Below are positions 34,569-42,784 of a stretch of 56,235 bases of DNA, piece by piece. Below the pieces are notes generated by a model. The model did no database searches, was not told the DNA's origin, and saw nothing but the letters and a program-made list of their open reading frames with translations. The stretch comes from Micavibrio sp. (GTDB taxonomy: Bacteria > Pseudomonadota > Alphaproteobacteria > Micavibrionales > Micavibrionaceae). Position 1 is the first letter of the stretch. Every line of letters begins with the position of its first letter. Location of the stretch: NCBI GenBank assembly GCA_028290825.1, contig JAQGJB010000062.1:1-56235 (forward strand), given 5' to 3'. Position numbers and translations under genes: made by a program.

Positions 34569-36056
34569 ATGAAAAACCTGATCTCCGCCTCCCTGTTGCT
34601 CTGTGCGCTCAGCCTGCCCGCCGCCGCTGCCACACCCGGCTCCGCCCCGGACAAAAAGGTGCTGACCATGGTCACTCCGTCGGCAGAAACCGCGCCCGCG
34701 GTCCCTGCCCCCGCGCGCCAGAAAATCTTTAACGCCGAAACCTACACCCTTGGCAATGGTATGCAGGTTGTTCTGATCCCTAATCACCGCGCCCCCGTCG
34801 CAATGCAGATGGTGTGGTACAAGGTTGGCCGTGCCGATGAGGCTACCGGCAAATCCGGCCTTGCCCATTTCCTCGAACACCTGATGTTCAAAGGTTCGAA
34901 AAATGTCGCCCCGGGCGAGCTTTCGAAACGCATCCGCGCCATGGGCGGCAACGACAATGCCTTTACCACGGATGATTTCACGGCCTATTTCCAGACCATT
35001 GCCGTCGATAAGCTCGAAAGCGCCATGACCATGGAGGCCGACCGCATGCGTGGCATTCTTCTTCCCGAAGACCAGTTTGAATCGGAACGCCAGGTCGTTC
35101 TGGAAGAACGCCGCATGCGTACCGAAAATGACCCGCGCAGCTATTTCATGGACCAGTTGCGCTATGCCCTCTATCCCGGTCATCCGTATTCAATTCCGAT
35201 TATCGGCTGGAAACCGGAAATTGAAAAACTCACCCTTGCGGATGCCCGCGCCTGGCATGAGAAATGGTACGCGCCGAATAACGCGATCCTTGTCGTTACC
35301 GGCGACCTGACGCTGCAGCAACTCAAACCGATGGTCGAAAAGACCTACGGCCGCATCCCGTCGCGCCCCGTAACGCGCACAGAGCTTCCGGCCGTTGCAG
35401 AATTCCCCGGCGAAAACCGCCTGACCCTGCGCGATCCGCGCATCCGCGAACCCCAATTTATCCGCATGTACCGCGTACCCGGCTTCACCCAGAACAAACA
35501 GGAGGCCCTCGCCCTCGACGTGCTCGAAGAAATCATGAGCGGTAATTCCTCCACCCGCCTCTACCAATCTTTGGTGGTAACGCAGAAAGTCGCAACCGCC
35601 GCCGGTTTCAGTTACGACGACACCTCACGCGGCACCACGATTTTTTCCGGCTATGTTTCACCGGCAGAAGGCAAGACACTGGAAGACGCCGAAGACGCCT
35701 ATGACGCGGAAATTAAAAAGCTGATCGAGGGCGGCGTCACCGTCACCGAATTGTCCGAAGCCAAGACCCGTATCCGTGACAGCATTGGCTTCCTGCATGA
35801 TTCGCTCACCACCCCGGCCAATGTCATCGGCCAGGCCCTGGCCAGCGGAATCGCCCTGGACGACATCGAATACTGGCCCGATGAAATCGACACCGTCACA
35901 GCGGAACAGGTAAAGGCAGTTGCGGCAAAATACCTCGTCCCGCGCCTGAAAGCCGAGGATAAACCCAATTATATCACCGGTTACATCATGGCCACAAAAC
36001 GCCAGCCTGGCGACCCGGAGCCAGCCCCCGCCATGCCCGCACAGGAGATCCGCTGA
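34569..36056 (+). CDS. M16 family zinc peptidase, catalytic subunit
   Basis: A 495-residue M16 (pitrilysin/insulinase) peptidase. Signal peptide MKNLISASLLLCALSLPAAA (about residues 1-21), so periplasmic. The inverted zinc motif H-x-x-E-H is H100-F-L-E103-H104, with the distal Glu supplied by the EERRMRTENDPR helix. It forms a two-gene unit with the next, inactive-type M16 gene (TGATG overlap), as in heterodimeric bacterial M16B enzymes related to mitochondrial processing peptidase. AAGGGA lies unusually close to the ATG. A candidate promoter (TTGATT at 34519, TACAGA at 34541, spacer 16) precedes it. Confidence 0.92.
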   Translation: MKNLISASLLLCALSLPAAAATPGSAPDKKVLTMVTPSAETAPAVPAPARQKIFNAETYTLGNGMQVVLIPNHRAPVAMQMVWYKVGRADEATGKSGLAHFLEHLMFKGSKNVAPGELSKRIRAMGGNDNAFTTDDFTAYFQTIAVDKLESAMTMEADRMRGILLPEDQFESERQVVLEERRMRTENDPRSYFMDQLRYALYPGHPYSIPIIGWKPEIEKLTLADARAWHEKWYAPNNAILVVTGDLTLQQLKPMVEKTYGRIPSRPVTRTELPAVAEFPGENRLTLRDPRIREPQFIRMYRVPGFTQNKQEALALDVLEEIMSGNSSTRLYQSLVVTQKVATAAGFSYDDTSRGTTIFSGYVSPAEGKTLEDAEDAYDAEIKKLIEGGVTVTELSEAKTRIRDSIGFLHDSLTTPANVIGQALASGIALDDIEYWPDEIDTVTAEQVKAVAAKYLVPRLKAEDKPNYITGYIMATKRQPGDPEPAPAMPAQEIR

Positions 36057-37420
36057 TGTCTGGAAAAATTTTCACTCTCTGCGCTGCTTTACTTATCCTG
36101 ACAGCCGCGCCAGCCAATGCCGCGACAAAACGTTTCCTCGACATCCAGCAGGTTACATCTCCCGGCGGCATTCATGCCTGGCTGGTGGAGGATCATTCGG
36201 CCCCCGTCATCTCCCTGCAATTCGCTTTCGCCGGGGCGGGGTCTGCCACCGACCCCGCCGGGAAACAGGGCCTTGTGCAGCTTGCCTCCAACACCATGGA
36301 TGAAGGCGCGGGCGATACTCCAAGCCCGCAGTTCCAGAAAATTCTTGCCGATCTTTCAATCGAACTCGGCTACGCGGTTGGCCGTGACGATTATAACGGC
36401 GCGCTCCGCACGCTGACGCGCACAAAGGACAAAGCCTTTGAGATGCTGCATCTCTCCCTCACCGCCCCGCGCTTCGATGCCGAACCGGTGCAGCGCATGA
36501 AGGATGCCAATTTCGCCCGCATCCGCAATTCCCTGTCCGACCCTGACTGGATGGCGGCGCGGATTCTCAATGACATCTCCTATACCGGCCACCCCTATGC
36601 CAATAACAGCGGCGGCACAACCGCCAGCATCGCCGCCATCACCGCCGACGATCTGCGCGCCTATGTGAAGAATAATCTGACCCGCGACCGTCTCTACGTT
36701 GCGGTTTCCGGCGATATTTCCAAAGCCGAACTGGCCACCGCCCTCGATACTATTTTCGCCAGCCTGCCCGCCACCGCGAAACCGGCAAACGTACCCGACA
36801 TCAAACTCCAGAACGCCGGCACGATTGCCCTTTACAAACGCGACATCCCACAAACCATCATCCTGATGGCGCAGCCGGGTATAGACCGCAAGGACCCTGA
36901 CTGGCACACCGCTCAGGTGATGAATTTCATCCTTGGCGGCGGCGGTTTCGGCTCCCGCCTTACCGAAGAAATACGCGAAAAGCGCGGCCTGACCTACGGC
37001 GTTTATTCCGGCTTTTCCCTGCTCGATCATGTTTCGACCCTGTCGATTGAAACTTCCACCCGCAATGAAAAGACCGCCGAGGTTCTGGACCTGATCAAAG
37101 CCGCGCTGTTGAAAATGCAGACCACTGATGTCACCGCTGCAGAACTGAAAGATGCAAAAAGCTATCTTGTCGGCTCCATCCCGCTCGCCCTGACATCGAA
37201 TGCACAAATTGCATCCATGCTCCGCTCGCTGCAGCTTGATAACCTGCCCGACACCTATCTCGACACAATTTCGGACAGGATTAACGCCGTCACCGCCGCC
37301 GATATCCGCCGTGTGGCAAACCGCCTGCTGACGCCGGACAAACCGGTGACCATTCTTGTCGGCATGCCCGCCGATGTAAAACCAACCAAACTGATTGAGA
37401 AACTGCCCAATGCTGAATAA
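36056..37420 (+). CDS. M16 family peptidase-like subunit lacking the zinc motif
   Basis: A 454-residue M16 homologue with a signal peptide (cleavage near ANA, residue 22). The position of H-x-x-E-H reads QLASN in GKQGLVQLASNTMDEG, so it cannot bind zinc in the usual way. The substrate-binding arm GSRLTEEIREKRGLTYGVYSG, which partner subunits contribute, is intact. It is expected to pair with the preceding catalytic subunit. The start overlaps the upstream stop by one base, and the end overlaps pgi by 11 bases, which ties the three genes together. Confidence 0.92.
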   Translation: MSGKIFTLCAALLILTAAPANAATKRFLDIQQVTSPGGIHAWLVEDHSAPVISLQFAFAGAGSATDPAGKQGLVQLASNTMDEGAGDTPSPQFQKILADLSIELGYAVGRDDYNGALRTLTRTKDKAFEMLHLSLTAPRFDAEPVQRMKDANFARIRNSLSDPDWMAARILNDISYTGHPYANNSGGTTASIAAITADDLRAYVKNNLTRDRLYVAVSGDISKAELATALDTIFASLPATAKPANVPDIKLQNAGTIALYKRDIPQTIILMAQPGIDRKDPDWHTAQVMNFILGGGGFGSRLTEEIREKRGLTYGVYSGFSLLDHVSTLSIETSTRNEKTAEVLDLIKAALLKMQTTDVTAAELKDAKSYLVGSIPLALTSNAQIASMLRSLQLDNLPDTYLDTISDRINAVTAADIRRVANRLLTPDKPVTILVGMPADVKPTKLIEKLPNAE

Positions 37421-38981
37421 CGCTTTGCCGGCCTGGAAGGCCCTTGAACACCATCAACAGACTTCGCCGCTCCGCACCCTGCTGGACGCGCCTAACCGCT
37501 TCGGAGATTTCAGCCTGAAAATCCCCGGCCTTCTGCTCGATTACAGCCGTCAGAGAGTCGCGGGCGACACCCTGGCCCTGTTGCAGAACCTTGCCAAAGA
37601 ATGCGATGTCGTTGGCTGGCGTGACCGCATGTTTGCGGGCGAAAAAATCAATGCCAGTGAAAACCGCGCCGTTCTCCACACCGCCCTCCGCCGCCCATCG
37701 AATGAGGAACTGTTTGTTGATGGTATGGATGTCATGCCGGGCATCCACGACACCCTCGACCGCATGAAAAAGTTTACCGATGCCGTGCATCTCGGGAAAT
37801 GGAAGGGTCACACCGGCAGACCCATCGACACCATCATTAATATCGGTATTGGCGGCTCCGACCTTGGTCCGCGCATGGTCGTTCGTGCCCTGCATAATTA
37901 CCATGTTAAAGGCCTGACCGTTCATTTCGTCTCCAATGTCGACGGCGCTGACCTGTACAACGTTTTACAGACCGCCAATCCTGATACCACCCTGTTCCTG
38001 ATCGCCTCAAAGACCTTTACGACACTTGAGACAATGGCCAATGCCCGCGCCGCCCGCGAATGGGCGGGTGCCCATTTCCGCGATCTGGCCGCCATCAAAC
38101 AGCATTTTGTCGCGCTTTCGACCAATGAAAAGGCGGTGCGCGAATTCGGCATCTCCCCCGAAAATATGTTTCCCTTCGAAGACTGGGTCGGTGGGCGCTA
38201 CAGCCTGTGGTCCTCGATTGGCCTGTCCATCGCCCTTGCAACCGGCTTTAAAGTCTTCCGCCAGTTGCTGGAAGGCGCGCATGAAATGGATAATCATTTC
38301 CGCACCGCCGCGCCTGAAAAAAATGCACCCATTCTTCTCGCCCTCCTCGGCATCTGGAACCGCAATTTTTTAAAGTCCGACAGCCTCGCCGTTCTGCCGT
38401 ACAGTCAGAATCTGGAGCTTCTTCCCGCCTGGCTGCAACAGGCCGACATGGAATCGAACGGCAAACACGTCTCGCGCGACGGCGAGACTCTCACCCACGC
38501 CACCGGGCCGGTCGTCTTCGGCACATCCGGCACCAACTGCCAGCATTCTTATTTCCAGCTGATCCATCAGGGCACCGACATTATTCCCTGCGATTTTATT
38601 GCCACCCTGAAACCCGACCACCCATGGCCCGATCATCACGCCATGCTGATCTCAAACATGATCGCGCAGGCCAATGCCCTTGCCACGGGCCGCGACCTCG
38701 TTGCCTCCGGCAACGACCCGCAACGCACCTTCGACGGCGGGCGCCCCTCGACTATTCTTCTGCTCGATGAACTGGATCCGTTCAATCTGGGGCAGTTCCT
38801 CGCCCTTTATGAACACAGGATTTTCGTCCAGGGCATCATCTGGGGGATCAACAGTTTCGACCAATGGGGTGTGGAACTCGGCAAGGTACTTGCCGGGGAT
38901 TTGCTTAAAATTTTATCATCTCCTGAAAAGTCTGAACAAAATGATATAGTTAGCCACATAAAACAGTCGGGCTTCCGGTAA
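37410..38981 (+). CDS. pgi: Glucose-6-phosphate isomerase
   Basis: Pgi interconverts glucose-6-phosphate and fructose-6-phosphate. Length 523 aa. Family motifs are NIGIGGSDLGPRMVVRAL, ASKTFTTLETM, the signature GGRYSLWSSIGLSIA and, at the end, NSFDQWGVELGK with its catalytic Lys. GTSGTNCQHSYFQLIHQG is also typical. Start at ATG 37410, inside the last codons of the upstream M16 gene; a TTG five codons earlier is less likely. No Shine-Dalgarno sequence is clear, suggesting coupled translation. Confidence 0.95.
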   Translation: MLNNALPAWKALEHHQQTSPLRTLLDAPNRFGDFSLKIPGLLLDYSRQRVAGDTLALLQNLAKECDVVGWRDRMFAGEKINASENRAVLHTALRRPSNEELFVDGMDVMPGIHDTLDRMKKFTDAVHLGKWKGHTGRPIDTIINIGIGGSDLGPRMVVRALHNYHVKGLTVHFVSNVDGADLYNVLQTANPDTTLFLIASKTFTTLETMANARAAREWAGAHFRDLAAIKQHFVALSTNEKAVREFGISPENMFPFEDWVGGRYSLWSSIGLSIALATGFKVFRQLLEGAHEMDNHFRTAAPEKNAPILLALLGIWNRNFLKSDSLAVLPYSQNLELLPAWLQQADMESNGKHVSRDGETLTHATGPVVFGTSGTNCQHSYFQLIHQGTDIIPCDFIATLKPDHPWPDHHAMLISNMIAQANALATGRDLVASGNDPQRTFDGGRPSTILLLDELDPFNLGQFLALYEHRIFVQGIIWGINSFDQWGVELGKVLAGDLLKILSSPEKSEQNDIVSHIKQSGFR

Positions 38982-39057
38982 ATATTCACTAAATCTTAGC
39001 GCCTGGCAGGCTAATATAAGGTCGTAAGTATTGCGTATGAAGTAACTGGGAGTATAA

Positions 39058-40350
39058 ATGAGTAACGGTCTGCAAAAGCTGACCCAGTCCGAGCTTGATG
39101 AAATCATTCGCAAGCATTTGAAATTTATTTCCGGCATCCGTGGCGGCGCGCGCGCCATTATCAAATTTAAGGATATTTCCGGCCTTAGCTTCCACAAGGC
39201 CGACCTCTCGCAATCCGACTTCACGGGTTCCGTCCTCGTAGGCGCCAACATGTCCTACGGCAATTTTAAAGGCGTCTCATTTTTTGCATGCGATCTGCGC
39301 GGTGCCAATCTGGAACACGCCTGTTTCGCCCGTGCCGATCTGCGCGGTGCAACTGTCGTCGGCGCAAAACTGACCGGCGCTGATTTCCAAAAGGCCGACC
39401 TCCGTGAAGGTATTATTCTAAACCGCGTCGGCACGGATAATGTCGGCCTTGCGGACAGTTATTATGGCGAAAGTAAAAAGGCCAAAACCATTTTTGCCGG
39501 TGCCCGCCTGGCCGAAACCAACCTTTCCGGTGCGATGGGGCGCGATACCGATTTCACCGACGCTGACCTGACCGGCGTCATCATCAAGGACGCTGACTTC
39601 CAGAACGCCAATTTCCACGGAGCCAACCTCACAGGTGCGGACTTCACAGGTTCCGACCTGAAGAACGCGAACCTTAAATCCTCGGTCATTTCCGGAACAA
39701 TCATGACCGACACCAAAACCGAAGGCATGGACACCACCGATTCCATCAGCGAAGAAAAGATGGGCGCTAAACTGGAATCGCTCGGCAAAACCCTGCCGCA
39801 ATTGCTCGAAGAACATACCGCCTGGATCGCGTCGGCAGGACGCAAGGGCGCACGTCTCGATCTCTCCGGCTTTGACCTCCGTCATATTCTGGACCTTCGC
39901 GCCTATTCCCTGACCGCCGTAAAGGCCATCGGCGCGATGTTCATAAATCAGAACCTTGAAGGCATCAACGCCCAGAGCGCCAGCTTCGACCGCGCCGATT
40001 TCCGCGACAGCAATATGAAGAAGGCCGATGTTCGCGGCTCCTCGATGAAAAACGCCATGCTCACGCGGGTCAACCTGGTCGGCGCAAATTTCTCGCCTCT
40101 GCTGTTCAAAAATCCCGATGGCTCCAACCGGCTGCAACGTGTCAATCTGACGGGGGCCAATCTGCGCTATGCCATCATGACCGATTCCAACCTGTCCGAT
40201 TGCATTCTCACCGGTGTTGACCTGTCTTACGCCGTTCTGCACGGTGTCGATCTCCGGCGCGCCGACCTGACGGGTGCGATTCTGGATAATGCCGATTTCC
40301 ACGGTGCAATCCTGACAGATGTCATCTCGGATAAGCCGATAAACGCCTAA
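39058..40350 (+). CDS. Pentapeptide-repeat protein with two repeat blocks
   Basis: A 430-residue protein. A helical head (residues 1-40) precedes a first block of A(D/N)LxG-type repeats at about 41-215. A non-repeat linker follows (about 216-265, containing LEEHTAWIASAGRKGARLDLSG), then a second block at about 266-422. Each block should form a right-handed four-sided beta-helix. Some such proteins (Qnr, MfpA) mimic DNA and protect or inhibit gyrase; others have no known role, and nothing here decides. No signal peptide. GGGAG precedes the ATG. It lies 76 bases after pgi and 42 bases before mutL. Confidence 0.88.
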   Translation: MSNGLQKLTQSELDEIIRKHLKFISGIRGGARAIIKFKDISGLSFHKADLSQSDFTGSVLVGANMSYGNFKGVSFFACDLRGANLEHACFARADLRGATVVGAKLTGADFQKADLREGIILNRVGTDNVGLADSYYGESKKAKTIFAGARLAETNLSGAMGRDTDFTDADLTGVIIKDADFQNANFHGANLTGADFTGSDLKNANLKSSVISGTIMTDTKTEGMDTTDSISEEKMGAKLESLGKTLPQLLEEHTAWIASAGRKGARLDLSGFDLRHILDLRAYSLTAVKAIGAMFINQNLEGINAQSASFDRADFRDSNMKKADVRGSSMKNAMLTRVNLVGANFSPLLFKNPDGSNRLQRVNLTGANLRYAIMTDSNLSDCILTGVDLSYAVLHGVDLRRADLTGAILDNADFHGAILTDVISDKPINA

Positions 40351-40392
40351 AATCCTTACCACTGCTGGCTGAAAATCCACTATTCTCACCCC

Positions 40393-42189
40393 ATGCGCAT
40401 CCGTCAGTTACCCGAAATCCTGGTCAACCAGATTGCTGCCGGCGAGGTCATCGAAAGGCCCGCCGCCGCCGTCAAGGAACTGGTGGAAAATTCCATCGAC
40501 GCGGGCGCGACCTCCGTTGAAATCGAAATCCGCGAAGGCGGCAAAAGCCTGATTCGCGTCTCCGATAACGGCATTGGCATGACGCGCGCCGAACTCGTCG
40601 CCTGCCTTGACCGTCATGCCACCTCTAAACTGCCTGGCGACGATCTCGACAACATAGTTACGCTCGGCTTCCGGGGTGAGGCGCTCCCTTCTATCGGCGC
40701 GGTCAGCCGCCTGATCATCTCCAGTCGCACAAAAGAAACACCCTCCGAAGCCTGGTCCATCAAAGTAGAAGGCGGCAAAAAATCAGACCCAGCCCCTTCC
40801 TCCCACCCTAGCGGCACACGCATTGAGGTGCGCGATCTCTTCTACGCCACCCCCGCCCGTCTTAAATTCATGAAGGGCGATCAGGCCGAATACACGGCGG
40901 TCAAGGATACGATTACGCGCATCGCCATGGCTTTTCCTCTGGTGGAATTCCGCCTGATCAATAACGGAATTCAATCGCTACACCTGCCCGCCACAGCCCA
41001 GGGCGATTTCCTCGACCAGCGTCAAGACCGCCTTTCCGCCATTCTCGGGGACGATTTCGGGATCAATTGCCTCCGCATCAACGCGGTGCGAGACGGCGTT
41101 ACCCTCACCGGCTATGCGGGCCTGCCCACCTATAACCGCGGCACCAGCCAGTACCAGTACCTCTTTGTAAATGGCCGTCCGGTGCGTGATAAACTGATGA
41201 CCGCCGGTGTCCGCGTCGGTTATATGGACGTCCTCGCGCGCGACCGTCACGCCGTCATCGCCTTGTTCCTTGATATCGAATCGCAGGATGTCGATATCAA
41301 CGTCCACCCGGCCAAGAGCGAAGTCCGCTTCCGCGACGCCGCCATGATCCGCGGTCTGATCATCGGCACCCTGCAACACGCCATCCATGCCGGTGCGCGC
41401 CAGACCTCGACTGTTCTGACCGGCGCAACCTTAAACGCCGTACGCCCCGTCTATTCCGGCACAGCCCCATCCTATGGTGGCGGGCTCGCAGAACCAACCT
41501 ATCCCTCTTATGCACCACAAAATTACACCCCGACCTTCGCGCCGATCGCACCAACCGCCCGCGCCGAAAGCCATCCCGGTGCCCTGATCGAGCAGGATAA
41601 CAATGATTACCCGCTCGGCGCCGCGCGCGCCCAGCTTCACGAAAATTATATCATCGCGCAGACCCCGGACGGCATGATCATCGTGGACCAGCACGCTGCC
41701 CATGAACGCCTCGTCTACGAACGCTTCAAGGCGCAGATGGCGGCGGGCGGCATTCCCAGACAGGGGCTTCTCGTCCCGGAAATCGTCACACTGGAAGACA
41801 CCCAGGCCGCGGGGCTTCTTAAACACGCCGGGCTTTTCGCCAGCCTTGGCCTCGACATCGAACCCTTTGGCCACAACGCTATCGCCGTCCGTGCCGTTCC
41901 CGCCATTCTCTCGGGCCGCGCCAATGTACAGACTTTGCTGCGTAATCTTGCCGACGAACTGAGCGAAAGTGGCACCGCTTCCAAGCTGGAGGAGAAAATC
42001 AACGCCCTCCTCTCTACCATGGCCTGCCACGGCTCGATCAGGTCGGGGCGTCGCCTCAACGCCGATGAAATGAACGCCCTTCTGCGCGAAATGGAAACCA
42101 CCCCGAATTCCGGCCAGTGCAACCACGGCCGCCCAACCTCCATCAAATTGACCCTTAAAGACATTGAACGCCTTTTTGGCAGAACCTAA
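40393..42189 (+). CDS. mutL: DNA mismatch repair protein MutL
   Basis: MutL couples MutS recognition to strand removal. The N-terminal GHKL ATPase shows VKELVENSIDAGA, DNGIGM, ATSKL and GFRGEALPSIGAVS. A Pro/Ala-rich linker spans about residues 345-405. The C-terminal domain contains DQHA-x2-E-x4-E starting at Asp432, plus ACHGSIRSG and QCNHGRP: the set found in MutL proteins with intrinsic nicking endonuclease, unlike E. coli MutL. Length 598 aa. A TATTCT box ends six bases before the ATG, but no good -35 is seen. mutS is not in the window. Confidence 0.96.
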   Translation: MRIRQLPEILVNQIAAGEVIERPAAAVKELVENSIDAGATSVEIEIREGGKSLIRVSDNGIGMTRAELVACLDRHATSKLPGDDLDNIVTLGFRGEALPSIGAVSRLIISSRTKETPSEAWSIKVEGGKKSDPAPSSHPSGTRIEVRDLFYATPARLKFMKGDQAEYTAVKDTITRIAMAFPLVEFRLINNGIQSLHLPATAQGDFLDQRQDRLSAILGDDFGINCLRINAVRDGVTLTGYAGLPTYNRGTSQYQYLFVNGRPVRDKLMTAGVRVGYMDVLARDRHAVIALFLDIESQDVDINVHPAKSEVRFRDAAMIRGLIIGTLQHAIHAGARQTSTVLTGATLNAVRPVYSGTAPSYGGGLAEPTYPSYAPQNYTPTFAPIAPTARAESHPGALIEQDNNDYPLGAARAQLHENYIIAQTPDGMIIVDQHAAHERLVYERFKAQMAAGGIPRQGLLVPEIVTLEDTQAAGLLKHAGLFASLGLDIEPFGHNAIAVRAVPAILSGRANVQTLLRNLADELSESGTASKLEEKINALLSTMACHGSIRSGRRLNADEMNALLREMETTPNSGQCNHGRPTSIKLTLKDIERLFGRT

Positions 42190-42211
42190 ATCCAGTTCGG
42201 GAGAACAGAAA

Positions 42212-42763
42212 ATGCAAGACCTCCATCCGCCGTCGCCGAAGGCCAGATCGCAGATCCTCAATCTCTATGCAATCTTCAGTGTCAGCCTGGTCCTGTCTTT
42301 CCTGCCGCATATCATTTTATCGATGCTGGGCCTGGTATTCAGTTTTGTTGTCCTGATCGCCTGCTACATGACGCGCAGGAAACATGCCGATGAATTTTTC
42401 ACGATCAGCCACCTGACTTTGATAATCCGCTCATTCTGGGCCGGCAGTTTTATCATGCTGGCAACCGCCATTCCGGCCACGCTCCTGCTGATGAAAAAGA
42501 TCGACAACGCACCGCTCGAGCCATGCTTCAGGAACATCAATCCCGATCTCCTAACCTCCGAAAGCGCTGACCAGTTTACGATGCTGCAAACAACGCTAAA
42601 GCCCTGTATGGAACCATATATACACGGGAATACTGAAATTTATGCCCTCACGGCCATCATTGCTTTCGCACCTGGCCTGGTCTACATCGCCCTTCAGTAT
42701 TCCCGCGGTTTCCGCCTGGCCAGAAAATCACTTCCGGCTCCTGTCAAAAAAGCCGCCCTGTAA
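42212..42763 (+). CDS. Four-helix membrane protein of unknown function
   Basis: A 183-residue protein with probable membrane helices at about residues 15-33, 36-53, 74-94 and 143-163. After the second helix comes the basic TRRKHADEF, which resembles the loop of small DUF4870-type membrane proteins; that link is weak. The loop between helices 3 and 4 is polar and carries two Cys (PCFRNIN and KPCMEP), which could form a disulfide. Start at ATG 42212 with GGGAG upstream; an earlier in-frame ATG at 42164 lies inside mutL. It ends in a terminator. Confidence 0.75.
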   Translation: MQDLHPPSPKARSQILNLYAIFSVSLVLSFLPHIILSMLGLVFSFVVLIACYMTRRKHADEFFTISHLTLIIRSFWAGSFIMLATAIPATLLLMKKIDNAPLEPCFRNINPDLLTSESADQFTMLQTTLKPCMEPYIHGNTEIYALTAIIAFAPGLVYIALQYSRGFRLARKSLPAPVKKAAL

Positions 42764-42776
42764 CAGGCGGCTTTTT
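42747..42776. terminator. Bidirectional terminator
   Basis: AGCCGCC (42751-42757) pairs with GGCGGCT (42766-42772) with an 8-base loop containing the TAA of the membrane-protein gene, flanked by A and T runs. It also ends the convergent ABC transporter gene. Confidence 0.88.
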
Positions 42777-42784
42777 CTCGTTTA

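Noticed and set aside
34440-35183. Long minus-strand open frame opposite the first M16 peptidase gene
   Set aside because: It lies antisense to a gene with a clear signal peptide and zinc motif, has a biased composition typical of shadow frames, and resembles no family.
39418-40389. 323-codon minus-strand open frame opposite the pentapeptide-repeat gene
   Set aside because: Its repetitive sequence is just the complement of the pentapeptide repeats, and it lacks a ribosome binding site.
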